In this document: positions 1-9,310 of the stretch, one piece after another | Numbering within the stretch: position 1 is the stretch's first letter | Layout of the letters: every line of letters starts with the position of its first letter | Source of the DNA: RBG-16-49-21 sp040768125 | GTDB taxonomy: Bacteria; Spirochaetota; UBA4802; UBA5550 | Direction of reading: 5' to 3' | Length of the DNA stretch: 64,000 nucleotides | NCBI GenBank assembly: GCA_040768125.1 | Contig: JAXGNG010000001.1 | Coordinates: forward strand, 434,001 to 498,000 | Translations under genes and position numbers: made by a program | Notes under the pieces: generated by a model | The model's database searches: none | What the model was told of the DNA's origin: nothing | Seen by the model: the letters and a program-made list of their open reading frames with translations, nothing else

Positions 1-468
1 CTCGGAATTTACATATTATTGTGCCCAGTTTGGTGACACCGCTCATTTTCATTTCAGCGTTGATCTATGGCGGCGGATGCCCTTCAAATAGGACAATTAC
101 TCATCACAAAGGTCCTTCTCTATCAGTGATTTCCAGGATTGGACAGACATCACCGCACACGATATGCATGAACAGATTTTTATAAATTTTAGGAAAATTG
201 CAAGGTAAAATTGATGTACTGAAGCTTAAATAATTTTTCACGTCTGAAGTTTAGTATCGGGAAACACTCGCTACCGGATAATGGCTTTGAACAGCCTGGG
301 GAACACAACATCTTGTCAGTTCCATGAATGTGGGTAACGTATAGTGTCATTCGATTAGACATCAATGAAGTGTCTAAAGAATTCTTTAAACAGTCTAAAA
401 CTGTCTAATTCATGCCATTGTATTTTGATTATATTAATCATAACATAAAACTACGGAGGAGGTCAGTG
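1..468. other. AT-rich left edge without a supported gene
   Basis: I see no open frame with a convincing start and ribosome binding site here. The stretch is AT-rich and precedes a phage-like gene row. Between about 340 and 410 it holds several variants of the motif GTCTAAA (near 355, 373, 391 and 400), spaced about 9-20 bases apart. They lie just upstream of the HTH gene and could be binding sites for it or for a phage repressor. That role is inference. Confidence 0.4.
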
Positions 469-714
469 ATGGACCAAGATAAACAGTTACCACAAAGTGA
501 TGATGGTGATCCCCAAAAAAATGTCACCACGGTTGAAAATCTGGGTGACTATGAATGGATCTGCAAGTACTGCAAGATCTCGCCTAATACGGCGCGCCGG
601 TGGGTTATGGATGGACGCATACCATATATAAAACTTGCCGGTGGGAAACTGGTCAGATTTGACCGTGACGCCATACAGGAGTGGCTCGAAAAGTATTCAG
701 TAGGATGTAAATAA
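469..714 (+). CDS. Excisionase-like helix-turn-helix DNA-binding protein
   Basis: This small protein carries a MerR/excisionase-type helix-turn-helix. The stretch WICKYCKISPNTARRWVMDG, followed by RIPYIKLAGGKLVRF and an EWLEKY tail, is the usual pattern of the HTH_17/Xis family, which binds sites at element ends or promoters. I chose the ATG at 469 because GGAGGAGG lies a few bases upstream. An in-frame ATG at 412 has no such site. The stop overlaps the next start (TAATG), so it opens a translationally coupled row of phage-type genes. The family includes excisionases and small regulators, and sequence alone does not separate them. Confidence 0.7.
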   Translation: MDQDKQLPQSDDGDPQKNVTTVENLGDYEWICKYCKISPNTARRWVMDGRIPYIKLAGGKLVRFDRDAIQEWLEKYSVGCK

Positions 715-929
715 TGAAAATGAACCAGATTGAAGAATTAACCGGATGGCTTTTGGGGCAAGGGCGTGATAACCCATATTGTGATGTCGGTGTCGTAATT
801 ACATACCACGCGGGTGCAATCAAAAAAATTGAGAAGCGGATTTGTGTTAAAATTAAAAATGATACACAAACCCAAATGGTGGCTTCGAAAGATGAGAAAA
901 AATCTGTGAAGAATGGAGGTGTACAGTAA
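714..929 (+). CDS. Small hypothetical protein in phage-like row
   Basis: This 71-residue protein has no recognised family. It has a short hydrophobic-to-mixed core (CDVGVVITYHAGAIKKIEKR) and a lysine-rich C-terminus. It overlaps the HTH gene before it and the replication-like gene after it by one base each, the tight packing typical of phage early genes. The start at 714 has a weak GGATG upstream, and an ATG at 720 is an alternative. The core resembles small phage proteins of two or three strands, but I cannot assign a function. Confidence 0.5.
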   Translation: MKMNQIEELTGWLLGQGRDNPYCDVGVVITYHAGAIKKIEKRICVKIKNDTQTQMVASKDEKKSVKNGGVQ

Positions 930-1864
930 TGGCGGACAGTTATCGATCATTTAATACGGGTTATTGGGAGGATGATTACGTAATCAATAAGGATCCTATG
1001 GTAAAGTTAGTGTTTGCGTATGTTTTTACAAATAAATCGGTAAACTGGTGTGGGATCTATAAGTTATCACTAAAAAAAATGAGTATGGAGATAGGGCTTG
1101 ATGATGAGACTATTGTGAACATATTAAGAAAATTGGAGGAGGATCGCCGTTGCAAATTTTTCAATGGATGGATGGGCATAAGAAACTTTACAAAACAGCA
1201 AAAGTATAATGGTAATCTGCTGAAAGCTTTTGTTAATGACTTGAAGGATATTCTTCGAAAAGGGGTGCCTCAAGAAATTGTTGAGTGGGTGGCAAACGAA
1301 AATGATCATTTCCGGGATGTTTTAAGGGCATCGAAGGCCCTTGAAACCCTTCGAGGACTATCCGGTTATTTTCATTCTTATTCTTATTTTGATAAATATT
1401 CTTATTCAAATTCTGATTTCCATTATCAGATTGAGTACCATTCAGATTCAAATTCTTATAATGATTCAACGTGCGCGTCTGATGATCGCTCTCCAGATGA
1501 CGTTTTTCTTGAAATAGCCCACCAATTATATCAGGACATTCAGGAGTTGGTCTGTCCTCCCCTTTTTATAAATCATAAGCCAGATGTTGGCGAATGGGCC
1601 AGGGATATTGAACTCATTCATCAGATTGATGGTGTGTCGATTGATGATATAAAGTTAGTGGCTGCGTGGGCAGTTCGTGATTCATTCTGGCAAGCCAATA
1701 TCTTGACTGGCAAAAAGCTCAGGGAGAAATTTAACACATTGCATCTACAGATGAACCGCTCTAAAAATTCGGCGCACGCCAAGCAACGATTGACCGATCC
1801 CGAAGAAAGACGGCGGCAACTACGAGAGTTGAGTGCCAGAAGGGTTAATGAAGAGTCATTGTGA
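929..1864 (+). CDS. Phage replisome-organizer/helicase-loader-like protein
   Basis: This 311-residue protein has two ordered ends and a low-complexity middle. Residues about 20-95 look like a winged-helix domain of the phage replication-initiation type (MVKLVFAYVFTN, followed by KMSMEIGLDDETIVNILRKL). Residues about 225-285 (DIELIHQIDGVSIDDIKLV, then WQANILTGKKLREKFNTL) match the C-terminal pattern common in phage DnaD/DnaT-like helicase loaders. Between them, residues about 148-180 are very rich in Ser, Tyr, Asp and Asn. A good GGAGGTG site lies before the ATG. The position between an Xis-like gene and a small terminase gene supports a role in replication of a phage or satellite. The function is inferred from layout and pattern, not from a firm family match. 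Confidence 0.55.
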   Translation: MADSYRSFNTGYWEDDYVINKDPMVKLVFAYVFTNKSVNWCGIYKLSLKKMSMEIGLDDETIVNILRKLEEDRRCKFFNGWMGIRNFTKQQKYNGNLLKAFVNDLKDILRKGVPQEIVEWVANENDHFRDVLRASKALETLRGLSGYFHSYSYFDKYSYSNSDFHYQIEYHSDSNSYNDSTCASDDRSPDDVFLEIAHQLYQDIQELVCPPLFINHKPDVGEWARDIELIHQIDGVSIDDIKLVAAWAVRDSFWQANILTGKKLREKFNTLHLQMNRSKNSAHAKQRLTDPEERRRQLRELSARRVNEESL

Positions 1865-1933
1865 CATGCTGTACTACAGCGGTTCAATTGTCGTTTTCTA
1901 ACAATAAAAATTATATTATGAAAGGAGAACCAA

Positions 1934-2536
1934 ATGAGTATAAAACAACCATCACTAAAGCTTAAAGCCATCGATCAGCTTTCTCCGAAACAAAAAATCT
2001 TTTTGCACCATTACATCCATTCGGGCTTCAATGGAACTCAGGCCTACAGGGCCTTGCATCCCAAAGTAAAGCAAGGCACGGCCGAGATCGGCGCTGCCCG
2101 GATGCTGGGTAATTACAGATTTAAAGCTGCGCTAATTGAGATATGTGACGACATGCTTGGCGAGGAGGCCGTTATTGATAAAGTGCGGGTGGTGGAGGAA
2201 TTGAAAGCAATCGCGTTCTCCAATATCAGGAACGTGTTGGCATGGGATGCGAAAAGGATCGCTATGAATCCATCAGATGCTATTGATGCACGCCCAATAA
2301 AATCAATATCTTTGAACAAGAGGGGCCGGGAAACAGAACAGGGCGATGCTATCGATGTCAAGGTGGAATTTTATGACAAGTTACGAGCATTGGACATACT
2401 TGCAAAAATTTTAGGGTTGTATAGTGATAAAAACGATCAATCAGGCAATATAATTTATGTCAATGCTCCCGGGACCGAAGAGTGGGACGGACGTGAGCCG
2501 GTGGATGATTGCCATGATGAGAAATACTATAATTAA
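1934..2536 (+). CDS. Phage terminase small subunit
   Basis: This 200-residue protein fits the Terminase_2 family, which recognises phage DNA for packaging. The N-terminus reads LSPKQKIFLHHYIHSGFNGT, then QAYRALHPKVK and a set of helices ending in the ML..YRFKAALIEI pattern, the family's DNA-binding region. The downstream part VVEELKAIAFSNIRNVL is also typical. AAAGGAG lies six bases before the ATG. No large terminase subunit, portal or capsid gene follows, because the next 870 bases are non-coding and then a restriction system begins. A small subunit without its large partner is known from phage satellites, which redirect a helper's packaging, and from decayed prophages. Confidence 0.75.
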   Translation: MSIKQPSLKLKAIDQLSPKQKIFLHHYIHSGFNGTQAYRALHPKVKQGTAEIGAARMLGNYRFKAALIEICDDMLGEEAVIDKVRVVEELKAIAFSNIRNVLAWDAKRIAMNPSDAIDARPIKSISLNKRGRETEQGDAIDVKVEFYDKLRALDILAKILGLYSDKNDQSGNIIYVNAPGTEEWDGREPVDDCHDEKYYN

Positions 2537-2936
2537 CAATAAATAAATATCGAGCTCCATGTGGTCATGGCTATAATTACAGAAGAAGATCCGAGAAGTT
2601 ATAAAAAGCTGAATGTATAGAAATGTATAGCCACAGTGGAAAATTTGTATTTAGGGCTGCCGCTACTCCCTTGGCCGGTAGGTTCTTTCGGGACTCAATC
2701 ACCCGCAGGCGATTTACCCAGGTGGGGGGAGGCGGCGGCTCATTTGGGATACTATACTCAAATCCAGCAAATGTCAATTAGTAAAAATCTGTCGATGTAA
2801 ACATTGTCTGAAAAATTATTAGAATGCTCTTTATGTGGGCCACAATTGAAAAAAACAATCCATCTATTCCTGTTGGATTAGTTCTTGACAAAAGGATAAG
2901 TTCATAGTTATTATGGTGGTGTAGCCGTCTCTCCTT

Positions 2937-3052
2937 CCCTGGGGTTCGGCCCCAGACGCCACTACCGGGCTGGAGTTGTACGGCACCAATTACAATATCA
3001 CTCATTCGTCCCGTCCCTTGGGTTCGGCCCCAAAAGATCTACCGGGCAGGGC
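2937..3052. repeat. Two copies of a GGGTTCGGCCCC hairpin unit
   Basis: Two similar units start near 2937 and 3014, about 76 bases apart. Each has CCCT(T)GGG, then TTCGG, then CCCCA, and further on CTACCGGGC followed by TGG or AGG. The first forms a six-pair stem (2939-2944 with 2950-2955) closed by TTCGG. The second forms a similar stem at 3018-3032 with one extra C. Conservation of both the hairpin and the downstream CTACCGGGC suggests a defined unit, such as a protein or RNA site, rather than chance. The function is unknown. Confidence 0.5.
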
Positions 3053-3093
3053 AACGCTTGAGCGATATAACACGTCGGGCTAAAAGCTCACGG

Positions 3094-3116
3094 GAGGGCG
3101 GCAATTCACCGCCCTC
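3094..3116. terminator. Strong stem-loop, likely terminator
   Basis: GAGGGCGG (3094-3101) pairs perfectly with CCGCCCTC (3109-3116) around a seven-base loop. On the plus strand ATTTATTTT follows, a weak U-rich tail. It lies downstream of the terminase small subunit gene and could end that transcript. Confidence 0.5.
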
Positions 3117-3266
3117 ATTTATTTTGCACATCGAAGCTGAACCGTTTCATACAACCATTAAGAACCAAAATGCTAAACAATTGAATAGGTCATTATCTGT
3201 CATAAGGTCTATGATATTTTGTTAGTATCTAAAACCTTTATATTCCTGAATCACTATGCTTTGTTA

Positions 3267-3294
3267 TTGACTTTTTCATGAAATTTGATAATAA
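3267..3294 (+). promoter_or_regulatory. Possible sigma-70-type promoter of the restriction operon
   Basis: TTGACT (3267-3272) is followed after 16 bases by TAATAA (3289-3294) in an AT-rich stretch about 115 bases before the restriction subunit's start. A TATAAT also occurs at 3312-3317 but without a good -35 at the right distance. The match is moderate. Confidence 0.3.
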
Positions 3295-3407
3295 AAATAT
3301 TTATTAAGAATTATAATAATACGGGGCCCTGTTAAATCTGTCTGTTGGTTTTGATATGAGAGGGCATGCTCTGTGTAATTGTAATTTGTAGTGGAGCTGT
3401 GAATCTA

Positions 3408-6400
3408 ATGCCCCCAGTAATCATTGAAAATCCGATACTCAACTCACCCTTTGAGGAGCCTTCCCGTCATTTTCGCTTCGACGAAAACGGAATAACAAAC
3501 GATATTGTCAATGGCCGGCGCATCAGCTCCTACTTTGTGCCCATTGCCCGCCCCAAAAAGAAAAAAGGTGCAGAAAACCAGCTCACCTTCGACACTCAAT
3601 GGACAGAGGACAGGGTTGAAGAAAACAAGACCGTTAATGAGATACGCAGGAAAGTTGCCCTATGGCGACAGGGCGGCTATCTCGGCGTGACGGCCATAAC
3701 AAAGCGGCTCATAGAGTACTGGAACGACCCTGAACGTGAAAACAAGCTCTTCTTTTGCCAGAACGAATCCCTTGAAACCGCAATCTATATCACCGAGGTG
3801 GCGAAGAAGTACGGTGATACCTGGACCGATAATATACTCCGTGAAGCGAATGACATGTCCAATCCCGGCCTCCCACGCATGGCATTCAAGATGGCGACCG
3901 GATCCGGAAAGACCGTTGTCATGGCCATGCTCATCGCCTGGCATACCCTGAACAAGCTGGCCAATACTCAGGATGCGCGTTTTTCCGACACCTTCCTTGT
4001 CGTCACGCCGGGCATTACCATCCGGGACCGGCTTCGTGTTCTTTTACCGAATGATCCGGATAACTATTACCGGAAGCGTGATATCGTTCCTGCGGACATG
4101 ATGGGGCAATTGGGGCAGGCGAAGATTGTTATTACGAACTTTCATGCCTTCCTGCTGCGGGAAAAAATATCCGCCGGGAAGCTCACCAAGTCACTCCTTT
4201 CCCGGGGGCAGGCAAGCCCCTTTACCGAAACGCCCGACCAGATGGTGCGCCGTGTGTGCCGGGAGATGGGCAACAAAAAGAATATTATAGTCATAAACGA
4301 CGAGGCGCACCACTGCTATCGGCGCAAGCCTGATGCGGATGACGAAAAGCTCAAAGGTGATGAACGCATTGAGGCGAAAAAACGGGAAGAAGAGGCCCGT
4401 GTCTGGATATCCGGCATCGAGGCGGTTAAATCGAAGATAGGCGTGAAGGTAATCTACGATCTGTCAGCCACGCCCTTTTTTCTGCGCGGATCAGGCTACC
4501 AGGAAGGTACGCTATTCCCCTGGGTGGTGTCCGATTTCTCGTTAATTGACGCCATCGAAGCGGGAATCGTCAAGGTGCCGCGGGTGCCGGTGTCAGATGA
4601 CTCCATGACCGGGACCCAGCCCACATATCGCGACCTGTGGCTGCGAATACGCGATGATCTGCCTAAGAAGGGACGTAAAACCGATGCCCTCTCTGGAGAT
4701 CCGGAACTCCCTGTCGAGCTTCAGGGCGCCCTGCACAGCCTGTACGGAAATTATGAGAAATATTATCGCCAGTGGGAAGAGAATACAGAGGCCCGTGCCC
4801 GCGGTATAACACCCCCGGTGTTCATTGTCGTGTGCAACAACACCAATGTATCAAAGCTTGTCTTTGACTTTGTCTCGGGGTGGGAAAAACAGATCGGGGA
4901 TAAAACAATAGTGCAGGCCGGCCAGCTCCCCATCTTCCGCAATGATGATGGCAACGGCGCGTGGCTGCACCGCCCGAACACGATCCTCGTGGACAGCCAG
5001 CAGCTCGAATCCGGCGAGGCCATGAGCAGCGATTTCAAGAAGATAGCCGCGCGTGAAATTGATGAGTTTAAGGCCGAATACCGGATCCGCTTTCCCGGCA
5101 GGGATGCGGAAGGCCTGACCGACGAGGATCTGCTCCGCGAGGTAATGAACACCGTGGGCAAGGCGGGCAAGCTGGGAGAGCAGATAAAGTGCGTGATAAG
5201 CGTTTCCATGCTCACCGAGGGGTGGGACGCGAACACCGTGACCCACATCCTGGGCGTGCGCGCCTTCGGCACCCAGCTCCTGTGCGAGCAGGTGGTAGGT
5301 CGCGCCCTCCGCCGCATGAGCTACGCGGTGAACGATAAAGGCCGTTTCAACGCCGAATACGCCGAGGTTTATGGAGTGCCCTTCTCGTTCATACCCACAA
5401 GCGGCGGTATTGTTAATCCCCCGCCCGGTCCCAAGCCGACTCGCGTCCGTGCCCTTGAGGAACGACTTGATCTCCAAATAATCTTTCCACGTATAGCAGG
5501 ATACCGTTATGATATTGCGGGCGAGCGGCTCACCGCCACCTTTACCGAGGAATCGAAGCTCGCCCTGTCCACTGCGGACATCCCTACGAAGGTGGAAAAC
5601 GCCCCCATCGTGGGCGAGACGAGCATACACACCCTGGAAGACCTGAAGCGCAGGCGCGAGAGTGAGGTGGCTTTTCTCCTTGCCAAGTACACCCTGGAAA
5701 AGTATTTCCGTGACGATGACGGCAACAGCAAGCCCTGGCTTTTTCCACAGATACTTGCCATCGCAAAGCGCTGGCTTTACGAGTGTCTTACCCTGAAAGA
5801 CAACACCTTTGTCCAGCTCCTGCTTCTCATCGAGTTCGCGCACGATGCGTCCGACAGAATCTACCGGTCCATCGTGGCATCGACCGACGGGTCCGCGAAG
5901 CTCAAGCCGATACTACGGCCCTACGACACCATCGGAACCACGCGGTACGTGGATTTTGACACGACAAGGGAAGTGTACCCGACCCGGGACGACAAGTGCC
6001 ATATTTCCCATGTCGTGGCTGATACCAATTCGTGGGAGCAGAAAATGGCGCAGGCACTTGAAGAGATGCCGGAGGTGGTCCGATACGTGAAAAACCACGG
6101 GCTCAACTTTCTTATTCCCTATACCCTTAACGGCGAGCAGAAAAACTACATGCCCGATTTCATCGTGTGCATTGACGACGGGCGCAGTAAGGATGACCTG
6201 TTGAACCTGATAGTCGAGGTCACAGGAGAGAAAAAAAAGGACAAGCAGGCGAAAGTGGCGACGGCGCGCACCCTCTGGGTGCCGGCAGTCAACAACCATG
6301 GCGGGTTCGGCCGCTGGGCGTTCCTTGAAATAGTGGACCCGTGGAACGCACAGAGCCTGATCCGCGGCTTCCTGAACGAGACACAGGGCGAATTATCGGA

Positions 6401-6419
6401 GGAGACGGCGAATGGCTGA
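3408..6419 (+). CDS. Type III-like restriction endonuclease subunit (DEAD/DEAH helicase-nuclease)
   Basis: About 1,003 residues. It is the ATP-driven cutting subunit of a type III-like restriction system, acting on foreign DNA with the methyltransferase that follows. Walker A is visible as MATGSGKTVVM near residue 165, the DEAH box as INDEAHHCYRR near residue 300, and later helicase motifs in SMLTEGWDANTVTHILG and QVVGRALRR. A C-terminal nuclease domain is suggested by YMPDFIVCIDD followed by LIVEVTGEKKKDK, a PD-(D/E)xK-like arrangement with Thr where Lys is classic. I chose the ATG at 3408 (MPPVIIENPILNSPFEEP) because relatives I recall begin this way. An upstream in-frame start at 3366 lacks support. 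The gene overlaps the methyltransferase by eight bases. The order res-mod is the reverse of classic type III operons. Confidence 0.8.
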   Translation: MPPVIIENPILNSPFEEPSRHFRFDENGITNDIVNGRRISSYFVPIARPKKKKGAENQLTFDTQWTEDRVEENKTVNEIRRKVALWRQGGYLGVTAITKRLIEYWNDPERENKLFFCQNESLETAIYITEVAKKYGDTWTDNILREANDMSNPGLPRMAFKMATGSGKTVVMAMLIAWHTLNKLANTQDARFSDTFLVVTPGITIRDRLRVLLPNDPDNYYRKRDIVPADMMGQLGQAKIVITNFHAFLLREKISAGKLTKSLLSRGQASPFTETPDQMVRRVCREMGNKKNIIVINDEAHHCYRRKPDADDEKLKGDERIEAKKREEEARVWISGIEAVKSKIGVKVIYDLSATPFFLRGSGYQEGTLFPWVVSDFSLIDAIEAGIVKVPRVPVSDDSMTGTQPTYRDLWLRIRDDLPKKGRKTDALSGDPELPVELQGALHSLYGNYEKYYRQWEENTEARARGITPPVFIVVCNNTNVSKLVFDFVSGWEKQIGDKTIVQAGQLPIFRNDDGNGAWLHRPNTILVDSQQLESGEAMSSDFKKIAAREIDEFKAEYRIRFPGRDAEGLTDEDLLREVMNTVGKAGKLGEQIKCVISVSMLTEGWDANTVTHILGVRAFGTQLLCEQVVGRALRRMSYAVNDKGRFNAEYAEVYGVPFSFIPTSGGIVNPPPGPKPTRVRALEERLDLQIIFPRIAGYRYDIAGERLTATFTEESKLALSTADIPTKVENAPIVGETSIHTLEDLKRRRESEVAFLLAKYTLEKYFRDDDGNSKPWLFPQILAIAKRWLYECLTLKDNTFVQLLLLIEFAHDASDRIYRSIVASTDGSAKLKPILRPYDTIGTTRYVDFDTTREVYPTRDDKCHISHVVADTNSWEQKMAQALEEMPEVVRYVKNHGLNFLIPYTLNGEQKNYMPDFIVCIDDGRSKDDLLNLIVEVTGEKKKDKQAKVATARTLWVPAVNNHGGFGRWAFLEIVDPWNAQSLIRGFLNETQGELSEETANG

Positions 6420-9048
6420 GAAAAGAACAACAGGGAAAAAAAAGGTGGAATCCCTACGCCACAAGGATAAGCGCGCCAATATCCCCACCGAGGAATTGCG
6501 CGATTTCGTTGCCGACGACGAGCTGAAGCCAAAAACTATGCTCTATCCTCGCGACCCGTCCCTTGATCCCCAGCTTGTGTGGCAGGGAAAGGATGAGCAG
6601 GACAGCGAAGACCTGGCGGTGCCCATGGTGCCGATTTACATACAGGAGAAGATCCATCCTCAGGCGATAATTGACGATTTGCCCCGTGCTGAAAAAAACG
6701 ACGGCCAGATCGATTTATTCGCCGACTTCAACGGAGGACCGGCAGATTTCGAGCAGAAGGTTGAGTTTTACCAACACGAGCAAAACTGGTCGAACAGGAT
6801 GATCCTGGGAGACTCACTGCTTGTGATGACATCGCTTGCGGAGAAAGAGGGTCTGAAGGGCAAGGTCCAGTGTATTTACATTGACCCGCCCTATGGCATC
6901 AAGTTCGGGTCCAACTGGCAGGTGAGCACACGAAAAAATTCTGTTGGCGAAAAAACAGAAGATGTAACACGGCAACCAGAACAAATAAGGGCTTTCAGAG
7001 ACACATGGGAACTTGGAATCCATTCTTACTTGTCATATCTTCGTGACCGTTTAGCTGTTTCATTAGAATTACTAACTGATACCGGAAGTGTTTTTGTTCA
7101 AATTGGTGATGAGAATGTACATCTAATAAGAAATCTAATGGATGAGATTTTTGGGAGTGATAATTTTATAGCAGTTATTCGTTTCAGAAAAAAAACAATG
7201 CCACTCGGTGGTACTTTTTTAGAGAGAATGGGTGATTTTATTGTTTGGTATGCAAAAGATAAAGAGTTAGCAAAATCAAAATATAGGCAGCTTTTCATAA
7301 AACAAAATTACGATGACGATTTCCACTGGAATAACTACGAATTAGCTGATGGTAGACGCATAAAAATTACTGAAGCTCAAATTCGTAATGGTGAAAAAGT
7401 TCCTGAAAAAGCTAAACGATTTCGATTAGTTTCACTATGGCCTGCATCATATAATGACAATGCAGTCTTTCCTGTAAAATTCAGAGATAAAGAATGGTGG
7501 CCTGCCGATGGTCAATGCTGGCCAACATCTCCCGAAGGTATGCAAAAATTGATATGGGCTGATCAAATTGAGCCTGAAGGTAATTATCTTAGAAAAGTTT
7601 TATATTTGGAGGGTGCTGAATATTCAAAACTTACAACTGATTGGAGAGATACAATAGGAGCACGCGATCAACAGTATGTTGTTGAGACTTCAAATAATGT
7701 TATTGAGAGATGCATTCTTATGACAACCGATCCCGGTGATCTGGTTCTTGATCCTACCTGTGGTAGTGGTACTACTGCTTATGTTGCGGAACAATGGGGA
7801 CGCCGCTGGATAACGATTGATACAAGCCGGGTAGCCCTTGCACTCGCCAAAACGCGATTGATGTCTTCTGTTTATCCGTATTATTTACTCACAGACTCAA
7901 TTGATGGTAATAAAAAAGTATCTGAATTAACTGGCAAAAGTACTTTTAATGCAAGAATCGATAATGATATACGAAAAGGTTTTGTATATAAACGTATTCC
8001 CAGCGGATCTTTAAAATCTATTATTAAAAACCCCGACATCAAGGAAGGCATGACACGCGAACAGATCGATGCGGCCATCGCCCGTCACGCTGAAACTGAA
8101 ACGCTCTACGATCAGCCTTATGAGGATAACAAGCGTGTGCGGGTATGTGGGCCGTTTTCCGTGGAAAGCCTGTCACCGCACCGCGTGCTCTCCACCGCGG
8201 ACGACGACCTGGACGGCAGCATTTCCGAACAGGAGGCACGCAAGCACCAGGACTTTGCATCCATGATCCTCGATAATCTAAAAAAGGCCGGGGTGCAGAA
8301 CACACGTAAAAACGAGCGGCTTAACTTCGATCGGCTTGAACCCTACGCGGGCGCGTGGATCCAGGCAGCGGGAGAATATACAGACGCGGATGGCAAGGCG
8401 AAGCGCGTGGCCGTTTCCATCGGCCCTGAACACGGCACCGTGGGCCCGCGCCAGGTGAAAGAAGCGGCCAAGGAGGCGGTGCAGGGCGTGAGTTATGACT
8501 TGCTCCTCGTGTGCGGGTTCGCCTTCGACTCGCACGTTGCGGAGGAAGTGCGGCGCTACGGCAATCTCGCGGTGCTGCCGGCCAAGATGAATCCGGACCT
8601 TGCCATGGGCGACGAGCTGCTCAAAAAGACCGGGGCCGGCAACCTGTTCATGGTCTTCGGGGAACCTGACATCCAGCCCCTGGACCCGAAAACAGGCAAG
8701 ATCAAGGCAGGCAAGGATGGCAGGGTCCAGATAGAGATAAAGGGCGTGGATGTGTACGATCCCACAACAGGGCAGATCCGATCCGCCTCGACCGATGACA
8801 TCGCCTGCTGGTTCATCGACACTGACTATAACGGGGAGAGCTTCTTCGTGCGCCACGCCTATTTCACGGGCGCGGAGGAACCCTACGATAAGCTCAAGCG
8901 AGCCCTGAGGGCGGAAATCGACGAGGCTGCCTGGTCAAGCCTTTACAGCACGAAAAGCAGGCCCTTCGAAAGGCCGGAATCGGGGAAGATCGCGGTCAAG
9001 GTGATTAACCATTATGGGGATGAGGTGCTGAAGGTGTTTGAGGTGTGA
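6412..9048 (+). CDS. Type III-like site-specific DNA methyltransferase (adenine N6/N4 class)
   Basis: 878 residues. It methylates the recognition sequence and so protects host DNA from the overlapping restriction subunit. The catalytic motif is DPPYGIKFGSNW near residue 160. The SAM-binding motif LDPTCGSGTTAYVAEQWG lies near residue 445. The DPPY-before-SAM order fits the beta class, like type III Mod proteins. The region between the motifs should contain the target recognition domain. Base composition is strikingly mosaic: 6412 to about 6930 and about 8035-9048 are GC-rich, while about 6940-8030 is AT-rich with different codon use. This suggests that the specificity-determining core was exchanged by recombination. 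The start overlaps the end of the restriction gene, so the two are translated together. Confidence 0.8.
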   Translation: MAEKRTTGKKKVESLRHKDKRANIPTEELRDFVADDELKPKTMLYPRDPSLDPQLVWQGKDEQDSEDLAVPMVPIYIQEKIHPQAIIDDLPRAEKNDGQIDLFADFNGGPADFEQKVEFYQHEQNWSNRMILGDSLLVMTSLAEKEGLKGKVQCIYIDPPYGIKFGSNWQVSTRKNSVGEKTEDVTRQPEQIRAFRDTWELGIHSYLSYLRDRLAVSLELLTDTGSVFVQIGDENVHLIRNLMDEIFGSDNFIAVIRFRKKTMPLGGTFLERMGDFIVWYAKDKELAKSKYRQLFIKQNYDDDFHWNNYELADGRRIKITEAQIRNGEKVPEKAKRFRLVSLWPASYNDNAVFPVKFRDKEWWPADGQCWPTSPEGMQKLIWADQIEPEGNYLRKVLYLEGAEYSKLTTDWRDTIGARDQQYVVETSNNVIERCILMTTDPGDLVLDPTCGSGTTAYVAEQWGRRWITIDTSRVALALAKTRLMSSVYPYYLLTDSIDGNKKVSELTGKSTFNARIDNDIRKGFVYKRIPSGSLKSIIKNPDIKEGMTREQIDAAIARHAETETLYDQPYEDNKRVRVCGPFSVESLSPHRVLSTADDDLDGSISEQEARKHQDFASMILDNLKKAGVQNTRKNERLNFDRLEPYAGAWIQAAGEYTDADGKAKRVAVSIGPEHGTVGPRQVKEAAKEAVQGVSYDLLLVCGFAFDSHVAEEVRRYGNLAVLPAKMNPDLAMGDELLKKTGAGNLFMVFGEPDIQPLDPKTGKIKAGKDGRVQIEIKGVDVYDPTTGQIRSASTDDIACWFIDTDYNGESFFVRHAYFTGAEEPYDKLKRALRAEIDEAAWSSLYSTKSRPFERPESGKIAVKVINHYGDEVLKVFEV

Positions 9049-9310
9049 AAGAATGATTTTTTAAGGATTTCGGTCTTGATATAAAAATTATAGACCAGGT
9101 TTTATCACAGCAGTTAGATCAGGATTTAGTAAGAAAAAGCAAGATGTGATGATGTTAGAGCCGCATTGCGATTAAATGCGGATAATTAACATTGAAGGGG
9201 TAGTGTGGTAGCTTCAGGTAAGAATTTTCACAATTGCTCACAATTACGTTGCTGCGCAACACCAAATTTGGGAGATTAGTGATATGTCTTTCAACGAATA
9301 AGGCGATACG

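Larger units (their letters stand above)
2537..3407. other. Non-coding stretch between terminase and restriction genes
   Basis: I find no supported gene in this 870-base stretch. It contains a pair of repeated hairpins (2937-3052), a strong stem with the look of a terminator (3094-3116) and a very AT-rich segment (about 3120-3340) that includes the likely promoter of the restriction operon. The change from phage-type genes to defence genes happens here, so it may mark a junction between two modules. Confidence 0.5.

Noticed and set aside
1..130. Possible end of an insertion sequence at the left edge
   Set aside because: The motif TTTGGTGACACCGCTC looked IS-like, but no transposase fragment or terminal repeat can be confirmed inside the window.
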